Assembly (NCBI GenBank): GCA_043804635.1
Contig: JAZDIU010000079.1
Location: 1 to 64,000, forward strand
Direction: 5' to 3'
DNA: 64,000 nucleotides
From: JAZDIU01 sp043804635
GTDB lineage: Bacteria > Chloroflexota > Dehalococcoidia > Dehalococcoidales > UBA2162
The translations under genes were made by a program, and so were the position numbers. The notes under the pieces were generated by a model. It had not been told where the DNA came from. It saw nothing but the letters and a program-made list of their open reading frames with translations, and ran no database searches. Shown here in pieces: positions 1 to 8,004 of this stretch. Positions within the stretch are counted from its first letter, which is position 1, and each line of letters starts with the position of its first letter.

Positions 1-254
1 TCCTCGATAATTGGCATAACATCTTCAGAACGGCGGAAGATATCAACCACATCGACCGACTCGGGGATAGAACTGAGGTCGGGGTAACAGACTTGTCCCA
101 GTATTTTCTTCATGGTGGGGTTCACCGGAATTATTTTATAGCCTTCTTCTTTTAATGAACTGGCTACGTGGTAACTGGGCTTGTCTGGACTAGATGAAAG
201 CCCGACTACCGCAATAACACGGCAACTATTAATGATTTCCGATTCTGTGCTAAT
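1..254 (-). CDS. CoA-binding domain protein (YccU-like), partial, apparent AUU start
   Basis: The visible 84 residues form the N-terminal part of a small Rossmann-fold CoA_binding_2 protein. The segments IAVVGLSSSPDKPSYHVA and GYKIIPVNP are typical of this family, which binds CoA or a nucleotide in the cytosol; the precise role is unknown. The gene runs off the left edge. No ATG, GTG or usable TTG fits the start: the only in-frame TTG (275..273) overlaps the -10 box and so is not transcribed. An ATT codon at 254..252 sits five bases after GGAAGGAG, exactly where family members have their initiator Met. An AUU start is therefore the best reading. A base error at this codon is the alternative. 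Confidence 0.75.
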   Translation of the reverse strand, partial: MSTESEIINSCRVIAVVGLSSSPDKPSYHVASSLKEEGYKIIPVNPTMKKILGQVCYPDLSSIPESVDVVDIFRRSEDVMPIIE

Positions 255-274
255 TTTAACTCCTTCCAGATTCA

Positions 275-303
275 ATTATAAGGGGCTTTTATTGAGAGGT
301 CAA
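275..303 (-). promoter_or_regulatory. Sigma70-type promoter for the CoA-binding gene
   Basis: TTGACC at 303..298 and a perfect TATAAT at 280..275 are separated by 17 bases on the minus strand. The predicted start near 268 leaves a leader of about 14 bases carrying the ribosome binding site GGAAGGAG (266..259). Confidence 0.75.
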
Positions 304-315
304 AGGCAGGGGAAA

Positions 316-346
316 ATAAGAGAGGGGCTTGAAGCCCCTCTCTTAT
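316..346 (-). terminator. Terminator hairpin after the P-type ATPase operon
   Basis: Perfect 15-bp inverted repeat (ATAAGAGAGGGGCTT and its complement around one base). On the minus strand it is followed by a T-rich stretch, so it should end the decarboxylase/ATPase transcript. It belongs to a family of GAGAGGGGC hairpins seen also at 9027, 16410 and 19379. Confidence 0.7.
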
Positions 347-355
347 ACACTCTTC

Positions 356-3055
356 CTAATCTTTTCTTCTACAATAGCCGATGAATTTGGCTATCTCCAC
401 AATGACCACGACTGAGAAGCCAGCGATAAGGGCAATAATCCAGTCGTTGAGAGTCAAGGGGTAAGTATTGAATATATCGTTGAAGAAAGGGATATAGAAT
501 AACGGAACGGATATAGCCATGGTCAGCAGGACTGCCCCGACCAGCCAGCGGTTACGGAAGGGCCCAATCTTAAACAAAGAAAACTCGAATGAGCGGCAGT
601 TGAAGGCGTTGAAGAACTCGACCAATATCAGGGTGATGAAACACAACGCCTGGGCTTCGATAAGGCTTTTTCCTACATTGATCGCCCAGACAAAGACTCC
701 CAGTGTGACCAGCGCCGTCCAGATACCGATACCAGCGAGATAGCAAGTAACAGCACCGCTAAAGATAGATTGATGGCGAGGACGTGGTTTTCTCTGCATA
801 ATATCGGGGTCAGGGGGGTCGACCGAGAGGGCAATTGCTGGCAAACCATCGGTCGCCAGATTGACATAAAGAATCTGGATGGCGATAAGCGGTAGAATTC
901 CAGCTTCTAATCCCAGAAGCGGACCGAAGAGAATAGCTATTCCCATAAGCAGTATTTCACCCAGATTAGCAGAAAGAAGAAAGACAAGGAACTTTTTGAT
1001 ATTATTGAATATGCCCCGCCCTTCTTCCACCGCAGCTACAATCGAGGCGAAGTTATCATCGGTGAGCACCATATCGGCGGCTTCTTTTGATACATCAGTG
1101 CCGGTTATACCCATAGCGACACCGATATCGGCTTTCTTGAGAGCAGGGGCATCGTTAACCCCGTCTCCGGTCATCGCAACGATGTGGCCTTTTTTGTTCA
1201 GAGCTTCTACGACGCGCATCTTGTGAGCCGGAGAAACACGGGCATAAACTTCTATTTTTTCGACTACGGCGCCGAATTGCTCGTCACTCATTTCATCAAG
1301 CTCAGCGCCGGTAATAGCCATTCCATCTGTGAGGATACCAAGTTCGCGGGCGATAGCGACGGCCGTCAGCTTATGGTCGCCGGTTATCATTACCGATTTG
1401 ATGCCAGCCTGGTGACAGATTCTGACGGCGTCCTTAACCTCTTCCCGCGGCGGGTCGATCATCCCGGCAAGTCCGACGAAGATCATTTCCCGCTCGATAT
1501 TTTCATTGATGGTTACGTCTTCAGGCAGCTTCTTGTATGACAGACCCAATACCCGGAGGGCATCGTTAGCCATTGAATGAGCGGCATTCAGGATTATTTC
1601 TCTGTCCTTATCGGTAAGTTCCTTCTCCTTGCCGTCTGTGAAGATGTAGCGGCTGGAATTCAAGATTACTTCAGCGGCACCTTTGGCGTAAGCGATTTTA
1701 CCCTGGGGTGATTGATGGACGGTAGTCATTCTCTTAGTTTCCGATGAGAAAGGAATTTCACCGATGCGGGGCAACCTAGAGCTCAAGTCTTGTCGCCAGA
1801 GGCCAGCTTTAGCCGCCGCCACTACCAGAGCGCCTTCGGTGGGGTCGCCCTTTATTTCCCATGTGCCACCTTCTGAGTCAAGTGAAGTATCACTAGATAG
1901 ACTGCCAATGGTAAGCAAAGTTAATAAACCCGGACTCGATTGAGGTGATAGCGCGACGCCGTTAACAGCAAATCCGCCCTTGGGTTCGTAGCCGGCGCCC
2001 GAGACATCGATTAGCTTACCATCGACGTACAGGCGGCGGACGGTCATCTGGTCCTGTGTCAGGGTGCCGGTCTTATCCGAGCAGATGACAGTCGTAGAAC
2101 CGAGGGTTTCCACGGAAGGCAGTTTCCTTACCAGGGCGTGCCGTTTAACCATCTTCTGAACGCCCAAGGCGAGCGAAATGGTAACCACAGCCGGTAAGGC
2201 CTCAGGAACGGCGGCAACTGCCAGGCTTACTCCCCAAATAAGCATCTCGAGGACGGGATGTCCCCTAAGGACTCCCAATCCAGCGAGAATAAAACATAGT
2301 GCCAAAGCAGCGATTCCAATCCATTTACCCATCTGGTTGAGGTTTTTCTGCAGGGGAGTTTGTTCCTCTTCCACTTCCTGAAGCATAGTGGCGATTTTGC
2401 CGAACTCGGTGTTCATACCGGTAGCGGTAACTACGGCGGTACCTCGGCCATAGACAGCGGCGGTGCCCATAAAGGCGGTGTTCCTCCTGTCGCCAACCCC
2501 GGCTTCAGCAGGGCAAGTTTTATCCGTTTTTTCTACAGGGAGTGACTCCCCGGTCAAAGGCGCCTCTTCGGTTTTCAAGTTAATCGATGCAATAAGGCGG
2601 GCATCGGCGGGTATTTTATCACCCGTTCTAAGGATAACGATATCGCCTGGGACCAGCTCTCTAGCCGGGACTTCTGTCTCTTTGCCGTCACGGATTACTG
2701 TGGCGGTAGGTGCCGCCATTTTCTTCAAGGCTTCCAAAGCTCGCTCGGCTCTATACTCCTGAATGAAACCGAGTCCCGCGGCAAAGACAACGATAATAGC
2801 AATGACGATGGCATCCGCTACTTCGCCCAGGATGGCAGATAGGACGACAGCTACCAGCAGAATAATGATGAGGAAATTTTTGAATTGTTCCAGGAAGATT
2901 GCCCAGGGTGAGATTTTCTTCTTTTCTACGAGTTCGTTGGGGCCGAATTCACCGAGACGGCGTTTGGCTTCTTCTTGACTTAAGCCAGCAGTACTTGTGT
3001 TTAACGTAGTTAGTACTTCTTGTGACTCGAGGTTGTGCCAGTTTTTGTTTTTCAT
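356..3055 (-). CDS. Cation-translocating P-type ATPase (P2/Ca2+-ATPase type)
   Basis: Membrane pump of 899 residues that uses ATP to move a cation, most likely Ca2+ or another P2-type substrate. Visible in order: N-terminal cytoplasmic cation-ATPase domain, membrane helices from about 60, actuator-loop TGES (168-171), M4 motif PEALP (284-288), phosphorylation motif DKTGTLT with Asp327, a KGA nucleotide-binding segment, TGDGVNDAP hinge motif and a C-terminal block of six helices. Length is normal for the family. It starts five bases after the stop of the decarboxylase beta subunit, and GGAGG lies directly between stop and ATG, so translation is probably coupled. Ion specificity cannot be settled by reading; a P3-like H+ role is less likely because the C-terminal helix block is of P2 type. 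Confidence 0.9.
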   Translation of the reverse strand: MKNKNWHNLESQEVLTTLNTSTAGLSQEEAKRRLGEFGPNELVEKKKISPWAIFLEQFKNFLIIILLVAVVLSAILGEVADAIVIAIIVVFAAGLGFIQEYRAERALEALKKMAAPTATVIRDGKETEVPARELVPGDIVILRTGDKIPADARLIASINLKTEEAPLTGESLPVEKTDKTCPAEAGVGDRRNTAFMGTAAVYGRGTAVVTATGMNTEFGKIATMLQEVEEEQTPLQKNLNQMGKWIGIAALALCFILAGLGVLRGHPVLEMLIWGVSLAVAAVPEALPAVVTISLALGVQKMVKRHALVRKLPSVETLGSTTVICSDKTGTLTQDQMTVRRLYVDGKLIDVSGAGYEPKGGFAVNGVALSPQSSPGLLTLLTIGSLSSDTSLDSEGGTWEIKGDPTEGALVVAAAKAGLWRQDLSSRLPRIGEIPFSSETKRMTTVHQSPQGKIAYAKGAAEVILNSSRYIFTDGKEKELTDKDREIILNAAHSMANDALRVLGLSYKKLPEDVTINENIEREMIFVGLAGMIDPPREEVKDAVRICHQAGIKSVMITGDHKLTAVAIARELGILTDGMAITGAELDEMSDEQFGAVVEKIEVYARVSPAHKMRVVEALNKKGHIVAMTGDGVNDAPALKKADIGVAMGITGTDVSKEAADMVLTDDNFASIVAAVEEGRGIFNNIKKFLVFLLSANLGEILLMGIAILFGPLLGLEAGILPLIAIQILYVNLATDGLPAIALSVDPPDPDIMQRKPRPRHQSIFSGAVTCYLAGIGIWTALVTLGVFVWAINVGKSLIEAQALCFITLILVEFFNAFNCRSFEFSLFKIGPFRNRWLVGAVLLTMAISVPLFYIPFFNDIFNTYPLTLNDWIIALIAGFSVVVIVEIAKFIGYCRRKD

Positions 3056-3060
3056 CCTCC

Positions 3061-4197
3061 CTAGCCAAAAATAGGTACTAGCATCAGCATGATACCGCCA
3101 GCCACTACCGAAGCGATTTGACCGGCAACATTAGCTCCCATAGCATGCATGAGCAGGTGGTTATAAGGATTAGCTTCCAATCCTAACTTTTGAACAACGC
3201 GGCCCGACATCGGGAAAGCGGAAATTCCACAAGCGCCAATCATCGGATTAATTTTTCTTCCTGAGAGGGCGCTCATTATCTTGCCGAGAAGAACACCGGC
3301 GACGGTATCCAGGCTGAATGCAAATACTCCAAGAGCAAATACTAAAATAGTCTCGGCTTTCAAGAATTCCGTACCTGACATCATCCCACCCACAGTGATA
3401 CCGAGCAGGATAGTTACGATATTAGCCATTTCTTTCTGGGCAGTCTCAGAAAGGTTCTTAACTACTCCGGATTCTCGTAATAGGTTACCGAACATAAGAG
3501 CTCCGATAAGCGGCGTAGCTTTGGGAGCAATAAGACCTGTTACCAGGGTGGTGATAATCGGAAAGAGAATCTTGATTCTTTGAGAAATGGCTCCCTTGAC
3601 CATTGGCATTTTAATAGACCTTTCTGCTTTGGAACACAATGCTCTTATTATCGGTGGTTGGATAATAGGAACCAGAGCCATATAAGAGTAAGCAGCAACA
3701 ACGATAGGGGCGATGTATTTGGACTGAAGAATGGTAGAAACATAAATCGAGGTGGGGCCGTCAGCTGAACCGATAATACCGATAGAAGCCGCATCTTTGA
3801 AACTGAAATCAAGGATATGAAGCCAGCCATCGCCCAGTAGATAAGCCAGGAAAAAGGTGCCGAAAATGCCGAACTGTGCGGCGGCGCCAAGAAAGATAGT
3901 ATAAGGCCGCTGCAAAAAGGATTCGAAATCAATCATCGCGCCGACGCCAATAAAGATTAGCAGGGGGAATATTTCAGTGTGAATACCGGCGTCCCTCAAG
4001 ATAGCTAAAAATCCGCCTTTATCGGCGACTCCACTCAATGGTAGATTAGCCAGTAAACAACCGGTGCCGATAGGGATAAGCAGGACCGGCTCGACTTTTT
4101 TAGCAATTCCCAGCCAGATAAGAATACCGCCGATAACTAGCATAACGGCAAATTGCCAGTTCAGATTGAGGAAGCCGAGAAATTCGCCTATGCTCAT
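3061..4197 (-). CDS. oadB: Na+-translocating decarboxylase beta subunit (OadB/GcdB/MmdB family)
   Basis: Integral membrane subunit (378 residues) of biotin-dependent sodium-pumping decarboxylases. It releases CO2 from carboxybiotin and exports Na+. The sequence is a run of hydrophobic helices with the conserved block IGSADGPTSIYVS near the middle and a conserved GACGISAFPMSGRVVQ segment near the end. The start overlaps the stop of the upstream gamma-like subunit (ATGA-type overlap). Neighbours are a gamma-like subunit and a biotin carrier, so three of the four usual components are here. The carboxyltransferase alpha subunit is not in the window, so the substrate (oxaloacetate, methylmalonyl-CoA or glutaconyl-CoA) is unknown. 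Confidence 0.92.
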   Translation of the reverse strand: MSIGEFLGFLNLNWQFAVMLVIGGILIWLGIAKKVEPVLLIPIGTGCLLANLPLSGVADKGGFLAILRDAGIHTEIFPLLIFIGVGAMIDFESFLQRPYTIFLGAAAQFGIFGTFFLAYLLGDGWLHILDFSFKDAASIGIIGSADGPTSIYVSTILQSKYIAPIVVAAYSYMALVPIIQPPIIRALCSKAERSIKMPMVKGAISQRIKILFPIITTLVTGLIAPKATPLIGALMFGNLLRESGVVKNLSETAQKEMANIVTILLGITVGGMMSGTEFLKAETILVFALGVFAFSLDTVAGVLLGKIMSALSGRKINPMIGACGISAFPMSGRVVQKLGLEANPYNHLLMHAMGANVAGQIASVVAGGIMLMLVPIFG

Positions 4198-4328
4198 GGT
4201 TTGTTAGACTCCTGCTTCTTTTCGGCTGGAACAAATTTTTTAGCCAGAACCATAGCCAGCCACAGTATGGCAAGGACGACAAAAATGATTGCCATACCGG
4301 AAACGACTAACCAGAGAGCGTTTAGCAT
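4194..4328 (-). CDS. OadG-like small membrane subunit of the decarboxylase
   Basis: A 44-residue protein with one N-terminal membrane helix (about residues 5-30) followed by a short charged tail rich in Lys and Glu. This is the layout of OadG/MmdD gamma or delta subunits, which hold the peripheral carboxyltransferase and biotin domains to the membrane beta subunit. The ribosome binding site AGAGGAA lies five bases before ATG. The stop codon overlaps the ATG of the beta subunit. Sequence alone is too short for firm family assignment, so the call rests on length, topology and position between the biotin carrier and OadB. Confidence 0.75.
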   Translation of the reverse strand: MLNALWLVVSGMAIIFVVLAILWLAMVLAKKFVPAEKKQESNKP

Positions 4329-4366
4329 TTAAATTCCTCTCAAAATGCTGAAGAAGGATATGATAT

Positions 4367-4588
4367 TCAATACTCCACGACTGCCAGCAAATCGCCCGAT
4401 TTAACTACCTGACCTGCCGAGACTTTGATTTCGGTAACAGTACCGGTAACGGGGGTCAGGATGGGATTTTCCATCTTCATCGATTCCAGCATCAGAAGAG
4501 TATCGCCTTCGTTGACTTTAGCGCCTACTTTAACAGTAACGCTAGTTACCGTGCCCGGGATGGGGGCTTCTATCATTTCTTTAGCCAT
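4367..4588 (-). CDS. Biotin/lipoyl carrier protein of the Na+-pumping decarboxylase
   Basis: A free-standing 73-residue biotinyl domain. It begins with APIPGTV, has the biotinylation motif ESMKMEN (biotinyl Lys near residue 38) and ends in a SGDLLAVVEY strand, which together form the usual hammerhead barrel. In sodium-pumping decarboxylases this domain carries CO2 from the soluble carboxyltransferase to the membrane beta subunit. It is the first gene of the four-gene minus-strand unit, with AAGGAG five bases before ATG. The Pro/Ala linker that often precedes the domain is absent, so it is a minimal carrier. Confidence 0.92.
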   Translation of the reverse strand: MAKEMIEAPIPGTVTSVTVKVGAKVNEGDTLLMLESMKMENPILTPVTGTVTEIKVSAGQVVKSGDLLAVVEY

Positions 4589-4643
4589 TTGAGCTCCTTT
4601 TCTTAAGACTATTGTGAATATATTACCATTTGTTGAACTGCAT

Positions 4644-4675
4644 AAAAAGGGGGAAGTTTTTAGCTCCCCCCTTTC
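4644..4675 (-). terminator. Terminator of clpC
   Basis: GC-rich hairpin with a run of five to six G:C pairs. On the minus strand it ends in CCCCCTTTTT, which fits intrinsic termination just downstream of clpC. Confidence 0.7.
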
Positions 4676-4713
4676 TGAACTGGTTATTTTGGTATTTTCA
4701 TTATGCGTTGATT

Positions 4714-7401
4714 CTAATGCTTATTCTCTCCAGACAGCGCACCAACGGCTTCCGCCTCCAATGTTCCCTCAGTTGTTTTGATTACAATTTTATTATCTTC
4801 TACGTCGACCAAAGCCTTGGGATTATAGTTAGCAATTTCTGTTTTTACCAAAAAGCCGCCATTGTCTTGGATTGCCTTTTCTACCTCAGCTTTCACATCT
4901 TTAGAGCAGGAAACAACCAGTAAATTTCTAGTTTTTTCTGCATTTAGGACTCCGTTTATTGCCTTGACAGCATCAACGATACCTGAAGAAAGGTTGGTTA
5001 TTTCAGCCTTTATTTCATAGAATTTAAATTCGCTTCGAAGCACGGCGTCTGATAACCTATCTTCGATCATATTTTGAATAACCCGGCGGAGAGGTCTGGC
5101 TCCGTAAGCCTGGTCGTAGCCTTTCTCGCCCAGAAAATCTTTGGCGGCATCGGTGATTATTAGCTTGATTCCCTTTTCAGCCAGTTGTTTGGTGGCGGGG
5201 ACCAGCATCAGGTCTACTATCTGGCGGATATGTTCTTTAGTCAGAGAATGGAAGACCGCCACACTATCGATTCGGTTTAGGAATTCGGGGCGGAATCGCC
5301 TCTTCAATTCCTCGAGCAGTTTATCTTTCATCCGTTCATAGTCTACCTGCTGAGCTTTGGCTTCGTCAGTGCGGGCGGCAAAGCCGATAGTACTGCCTTT
5401 TCTGATAAGCTCAGAACCGATGTTGCTGGTCATAACGATGATACTGTTCCGGAAGTCTACGCGGCGTCCCCTGGCATCGGTCAGGTGACCGTCGTCGAAT
5501 ATCTGTAACAGTATGTTAAAGACGTCTTCGTGCGCCTTTTCAATTTCGTCGAGAAGGATACAGCAGTAGGACTTGCGTCTCACTGCCTCAGTTAGCTGAC
5601 CGCCTTCGTCATAACCGACGTATCCGGGAGGTGCACCGACTAGCCGGGACACGGCGAACTTCTCCATAAATTCGGACATATCCAGTCGAATCAAGGCATC
5701 CTCTTTACCGAACATAAACTCAGATAAGGCTCTGACTAACTCGGTCTTACCGACGCCGGTTGGTCCGAGGAAGATGAAGACACCGATTGGGTGCCTCGGG
5801 TCTTTGAGTCCGGCCCGGGCCCTTCGGACTGCCTTAGCCACCACCTCGATAGCTTCATCCTGACCGATAATACGCTTATGTAACGCTTCTTCCATGTGAA
5901 GCAAGCGAGCGGTCTCATCTTCACTTAGTTGAACCAGAGGAATACCCATCCACATACTGACTACCTCAGCAATATCTTCAGATTTTACGATGGGTTTCTC
6001 GTGCTCTTGTTCGGTGTGCCACTCGGTCTCGTCTTTCTTTATTTTTTCTTCAATCTGAAGCTCACGTTGGCGCAGTTCGGCGGCATAGTCATATTGTTGG
6101 TTAGCTAATGCAGCTTCTTTATCAGAGCGCGTTTTCTCAAGAAGACGCTTAGCTTCTTTTAGTGTGATAGGCGTTGCCCGATGTCTGAGCTTCACCCTCG
6201 ATGAAGCCTCGTCAATAAGGTCGATGGCTTTATCGGGTAAAAAGCGGTCGGGGATATACCTGGACGCCATATTTACTGCCGAGCTAAGAGCTTCGTCACT
6301 TATGGTAAGTTTGTGATGTTCCTCATAGCGCTCTTTAATACCACGCAAAATTTCCAGGCTAAGCTCAACGTCCGGCTCTTCCACCAGCACGGGCTGGAAG
6401 CGGCGTTCCAGAGCGGCATCACGCTCAACGTGTTTGCGGTAATCATCCAGAGTAGTAGCGCCGATGCACTGGAGTTCTCCTCTTGCCAGCGATGGTTTGA
6501 GAATACTAGCCGCATCCACAGCACCTTCAGCGGCGCCGGCCCCGACTATGGTGTGGAACTCATCGATAAACAGAATGCAGTTTCCGGCAGCTTTCAGTTC
6601 TTCAATTATCTTCTTGAGGCGCTCTTCGAATTCACCACGGTACTTTGTCCCTGCGACCACACCTGCCATATCGAGGCTCAGTATTCTTTTGTTTTCGATG
6701 GTATCGGGGACATCGCCGGAGGCTATTCGGTGTGCCAAGCCTTCCACGATAGCTGTTTTACCGACACCCGGCTCACCGATTAAGGCAGGATTGTTCTTAG
6801 TGCGGCGGCTCAGGATTTGAATCACCCGCTCGATTTCTTTAGCTCGCCCGATAACCGGGTCGAGCTTGCCGGAGCGAGCGAGAGCCGTAAGGTCGGTACT
6901 CAACTGGTCAAGAGCGGGGGTGTGACTGGTGGTGCGGGTGGTCCGGGCTTTGGGAACGCTCTGGCTGAGGACGCGGGCAATTTCAGCACGCACCTGCTCG
7001 AATGTAAGACCGAAACTGCTCAGGACGGTAGCGGCGACTCCTTCGCCTTCGTGGAGTAGTCCTAAGAGTAGATGTTCGGTTCCGATGTAGTTGTGGCCGA
7101 ACTGGCGAGCTTCGTCAATGGCTAATTCAATGACTTTCTTGGCTCTGGGGGTAAGTCCGATTTCACCAGCCAACGGTTTATCGCCACGGCCGATAATGAA
7201 TTCAACGGCGGAGCGCACTTTACTGGGGCTGATTCCCAGGTTGATGAGGACTTTAGCGGCAACTCCCTCGCCCTCCCTAACCAGTCCGAGCAGAATATGC
7301 TCAGTGCCGATGTATCCGTGATTGAACTGCCGGGCTTCTTCCTGGGCTAGCGTCAGAACTCTACGAGCTCGCTCCGAGAACTTTTCAAACTGGCTTGCCA
7401 T
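4714..7401 (-). CDS. clpC: ClpC-type AAA+ unfoldase, ATP-binding subunit of Clp protease
   Basis: Hexameric unfoldase that feeds proteins to ClpP. The 895 residues show two Clp_N repeats (about 1-145), first AAA+ module with GEPGVGKT, a short UVR-type middle segment, second AAA+ module with GPTGVGKT, and the Clp D2-small domain. An IGF tripeptide after the second Walker B region could be the ClpP-docking loop. The protein continues about 100 residues past the usual ClpC end (after SDAVLRSEF) with a mixed alpha/beta tail of unknown role. No ctsR, mcsA or mcsB lies nearby. It is monocistronic with its own terminator. A second ClpC-like gene lies at 29370, so the two may divide substrates. Confidence 0.93.
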   Translation of the reverse strand: MASQFEKFSERARRVLTLAQEEARQFNHGYIGTEHILLGLVREGEGVAAKVLINLGISPSKVRSAVEFIIGRGDKPLAGEIGLTPRAKKVIELAIDEARQFGHNYIGTEHLLLGLLHEGEGVAATVLSSFGLTFEQVRAEIARVLSQSVPKARTTRTTSHTPALDQLSTDLTALARSGKLDPVIGRAKEIERVIQILSRRTKNNPALIGEPGVGKTAIVEGLAHRIASGDVPDTIENKRILSLDMAGVVAGTKYRGEFEERLKKIIEELKAAGNCILFIDEFHTIVGAGAAEGAVDAASILKPSLARGELQCIGATTLDDYRKHVERDAALERRFQPVLVEEPDVELSLEILRGIKERYEEHHKLTISDEALSSAVNMASRYIPDRFLPDKAIDLIDEASSRVKLRHRATPITLKEAKRLLEKTRSDKEAALANQQYDYAAELRQRELQIEEKIKKDETEWHTEQEHEKPIVKSEDIAEVVSMWMGIPLVQLSEDETARLLHMEEALHKRIIGQDEAIEVVAKAVRRARAGLKDPRHPIGVFIFLGPTGVGKTELVRALSEFMFGKEDALIRLDMSEFMEKFAVSRLVGAPPGYVGYDEGGQLTEAVRRKSYCCILLDEIEKAHEDVFNILLQIFDDGHLTDARGRRVDFRNSIIVMTSNIGSELIRKGSTIGFAARTDEAKAQQVDYERMKDKLLEELKRRFRPEFLNRIDSVAVFHSLTKEHIRQIVDLMLVPATKQLAEKGIKLIITDAAKDFLGEKGYDQAYGARPLRRVIQNMIEDRLSDAVLRSEFKFYEIKAEITNLSSGIVDAVKAINGVLNAEKTRNLLVVSCSKDVKAEVEKAIQDNGGFLVKTEIANYNPKALVDVEDNKIVIKTTEGTLEAEAVGALSGENKH

Positions 7402-7483
7402 CTTCCCTCTAAATGCCTCCTGACCGGGACAAGACTATAATATTATTATAAGGCAACCCGAGGGCAGGGGTCAAACTAATTTA

Positions 7484-7610
7484 AGCCTCCTGGCAGTGGC
7501 ATATTTTCCACAAGGGGGTGTCCCCTCAGTATCGTCTGCGCTGGGGCGTTTCACTTCCGTGTTCGGGATGGGAACGGGTGGTACCACCTCGCTCTAACCA
7601 CCAGGAGGCT
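7484..7610 (-). rRNA. rrf: 5S ribosomal RNA, unlinked to 16S/23S
   Basis: On the minus strand the sequence contains the conserved 5S blocks CCCATCCCGAACACGGAAGT and the loop region GGTGGTACCACC. Its ends pair through AGCCTCC/GGAGGCT, the helix I of 5S RNA. No 23S or 16S gene lies within several kb on either side, and a good promoter stands directly upstream, so it is transcribed as a separate unit. The exact mature ends are uncertain by a few bases. Confidence 0.93.
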
Positions 7611-7683
7611 CTGGCTAATCTATCATCTTATGTTAAAGTATGGTGCCTGAATAACTATCTGATTCAATCAGGCAAGTTTTAAT

Positions 7684-7712
7684 AGTCTAGCATATATTCA
7701 AAAACGGGTCAA
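7684..7712 (-). promoter_or_regulatory. Promoter of the solitary 5S rRNA gene
   Basis: TTGACC (7712..7707) and TAGACT (7689..7684) are 17 bases apart on the minus strand, with TG one base before the -10 (extended -10). The predicted start near 7677 gives a leader of about 67 bases. The leader contains a small hairpin (CTGATT/AATCAG) before mature 5S RNA. Confidence 0.75.
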
Positions 7713-7984
7713 GCCTTCTAAGAGCAATCAGCAGTCAGCTATCAGCAATGTAATTAATACTTACCATTCAGTTGAAGAACTTGTCCCGTACTTGATACTG
7801 GAACGGAATCCGGACCTCTTCTCTCTGTCACTCTCTCCCCATTGGTAGGCTCAGGATAAAAACTCCGCCAGAATCAGGCTTCTCCTCACTCGTCATTCCA
7901 GCAAAGGCTGGAATCCATGTGGGATGGAGTATTATAGTATTGGTATGTATTTGTAGTATTTCCTTGATTGCTGATTGCTTGGAT
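7713..7984. other. Intergenic stretch between 5S rRNA and pdxA
   Basis: No plausible coding sequence is seen. It holds one dispersed palindrome (7895..7914) and AT-rich sequence with repeated GTAGTATT words close to pdxA. Confidence 0.5.
7895..7914. repeat. ATTCCAGC/GCTGGAAT palindromic dispersed repeat
   Basis: An 8-bp inverted repeat around a short loop within the wider motif GTCATTCC..GGAATCCA. A sister copy in the opposite orientation lies at 58124..58143. Such elements are common extragenic palindromes in environmental genomes. Confidence 0.7.
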
Positions 7985-8004
7985 AAGGTTGTAGAATACA
8001 CGAT

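Noticed and set aside
181..384. Plus-strand 67-residue ORF
   Set aside because: It runs antisense through the CoA-binding gene, its promoter and a terminator. It has no ribosome binding site or family resemblance.
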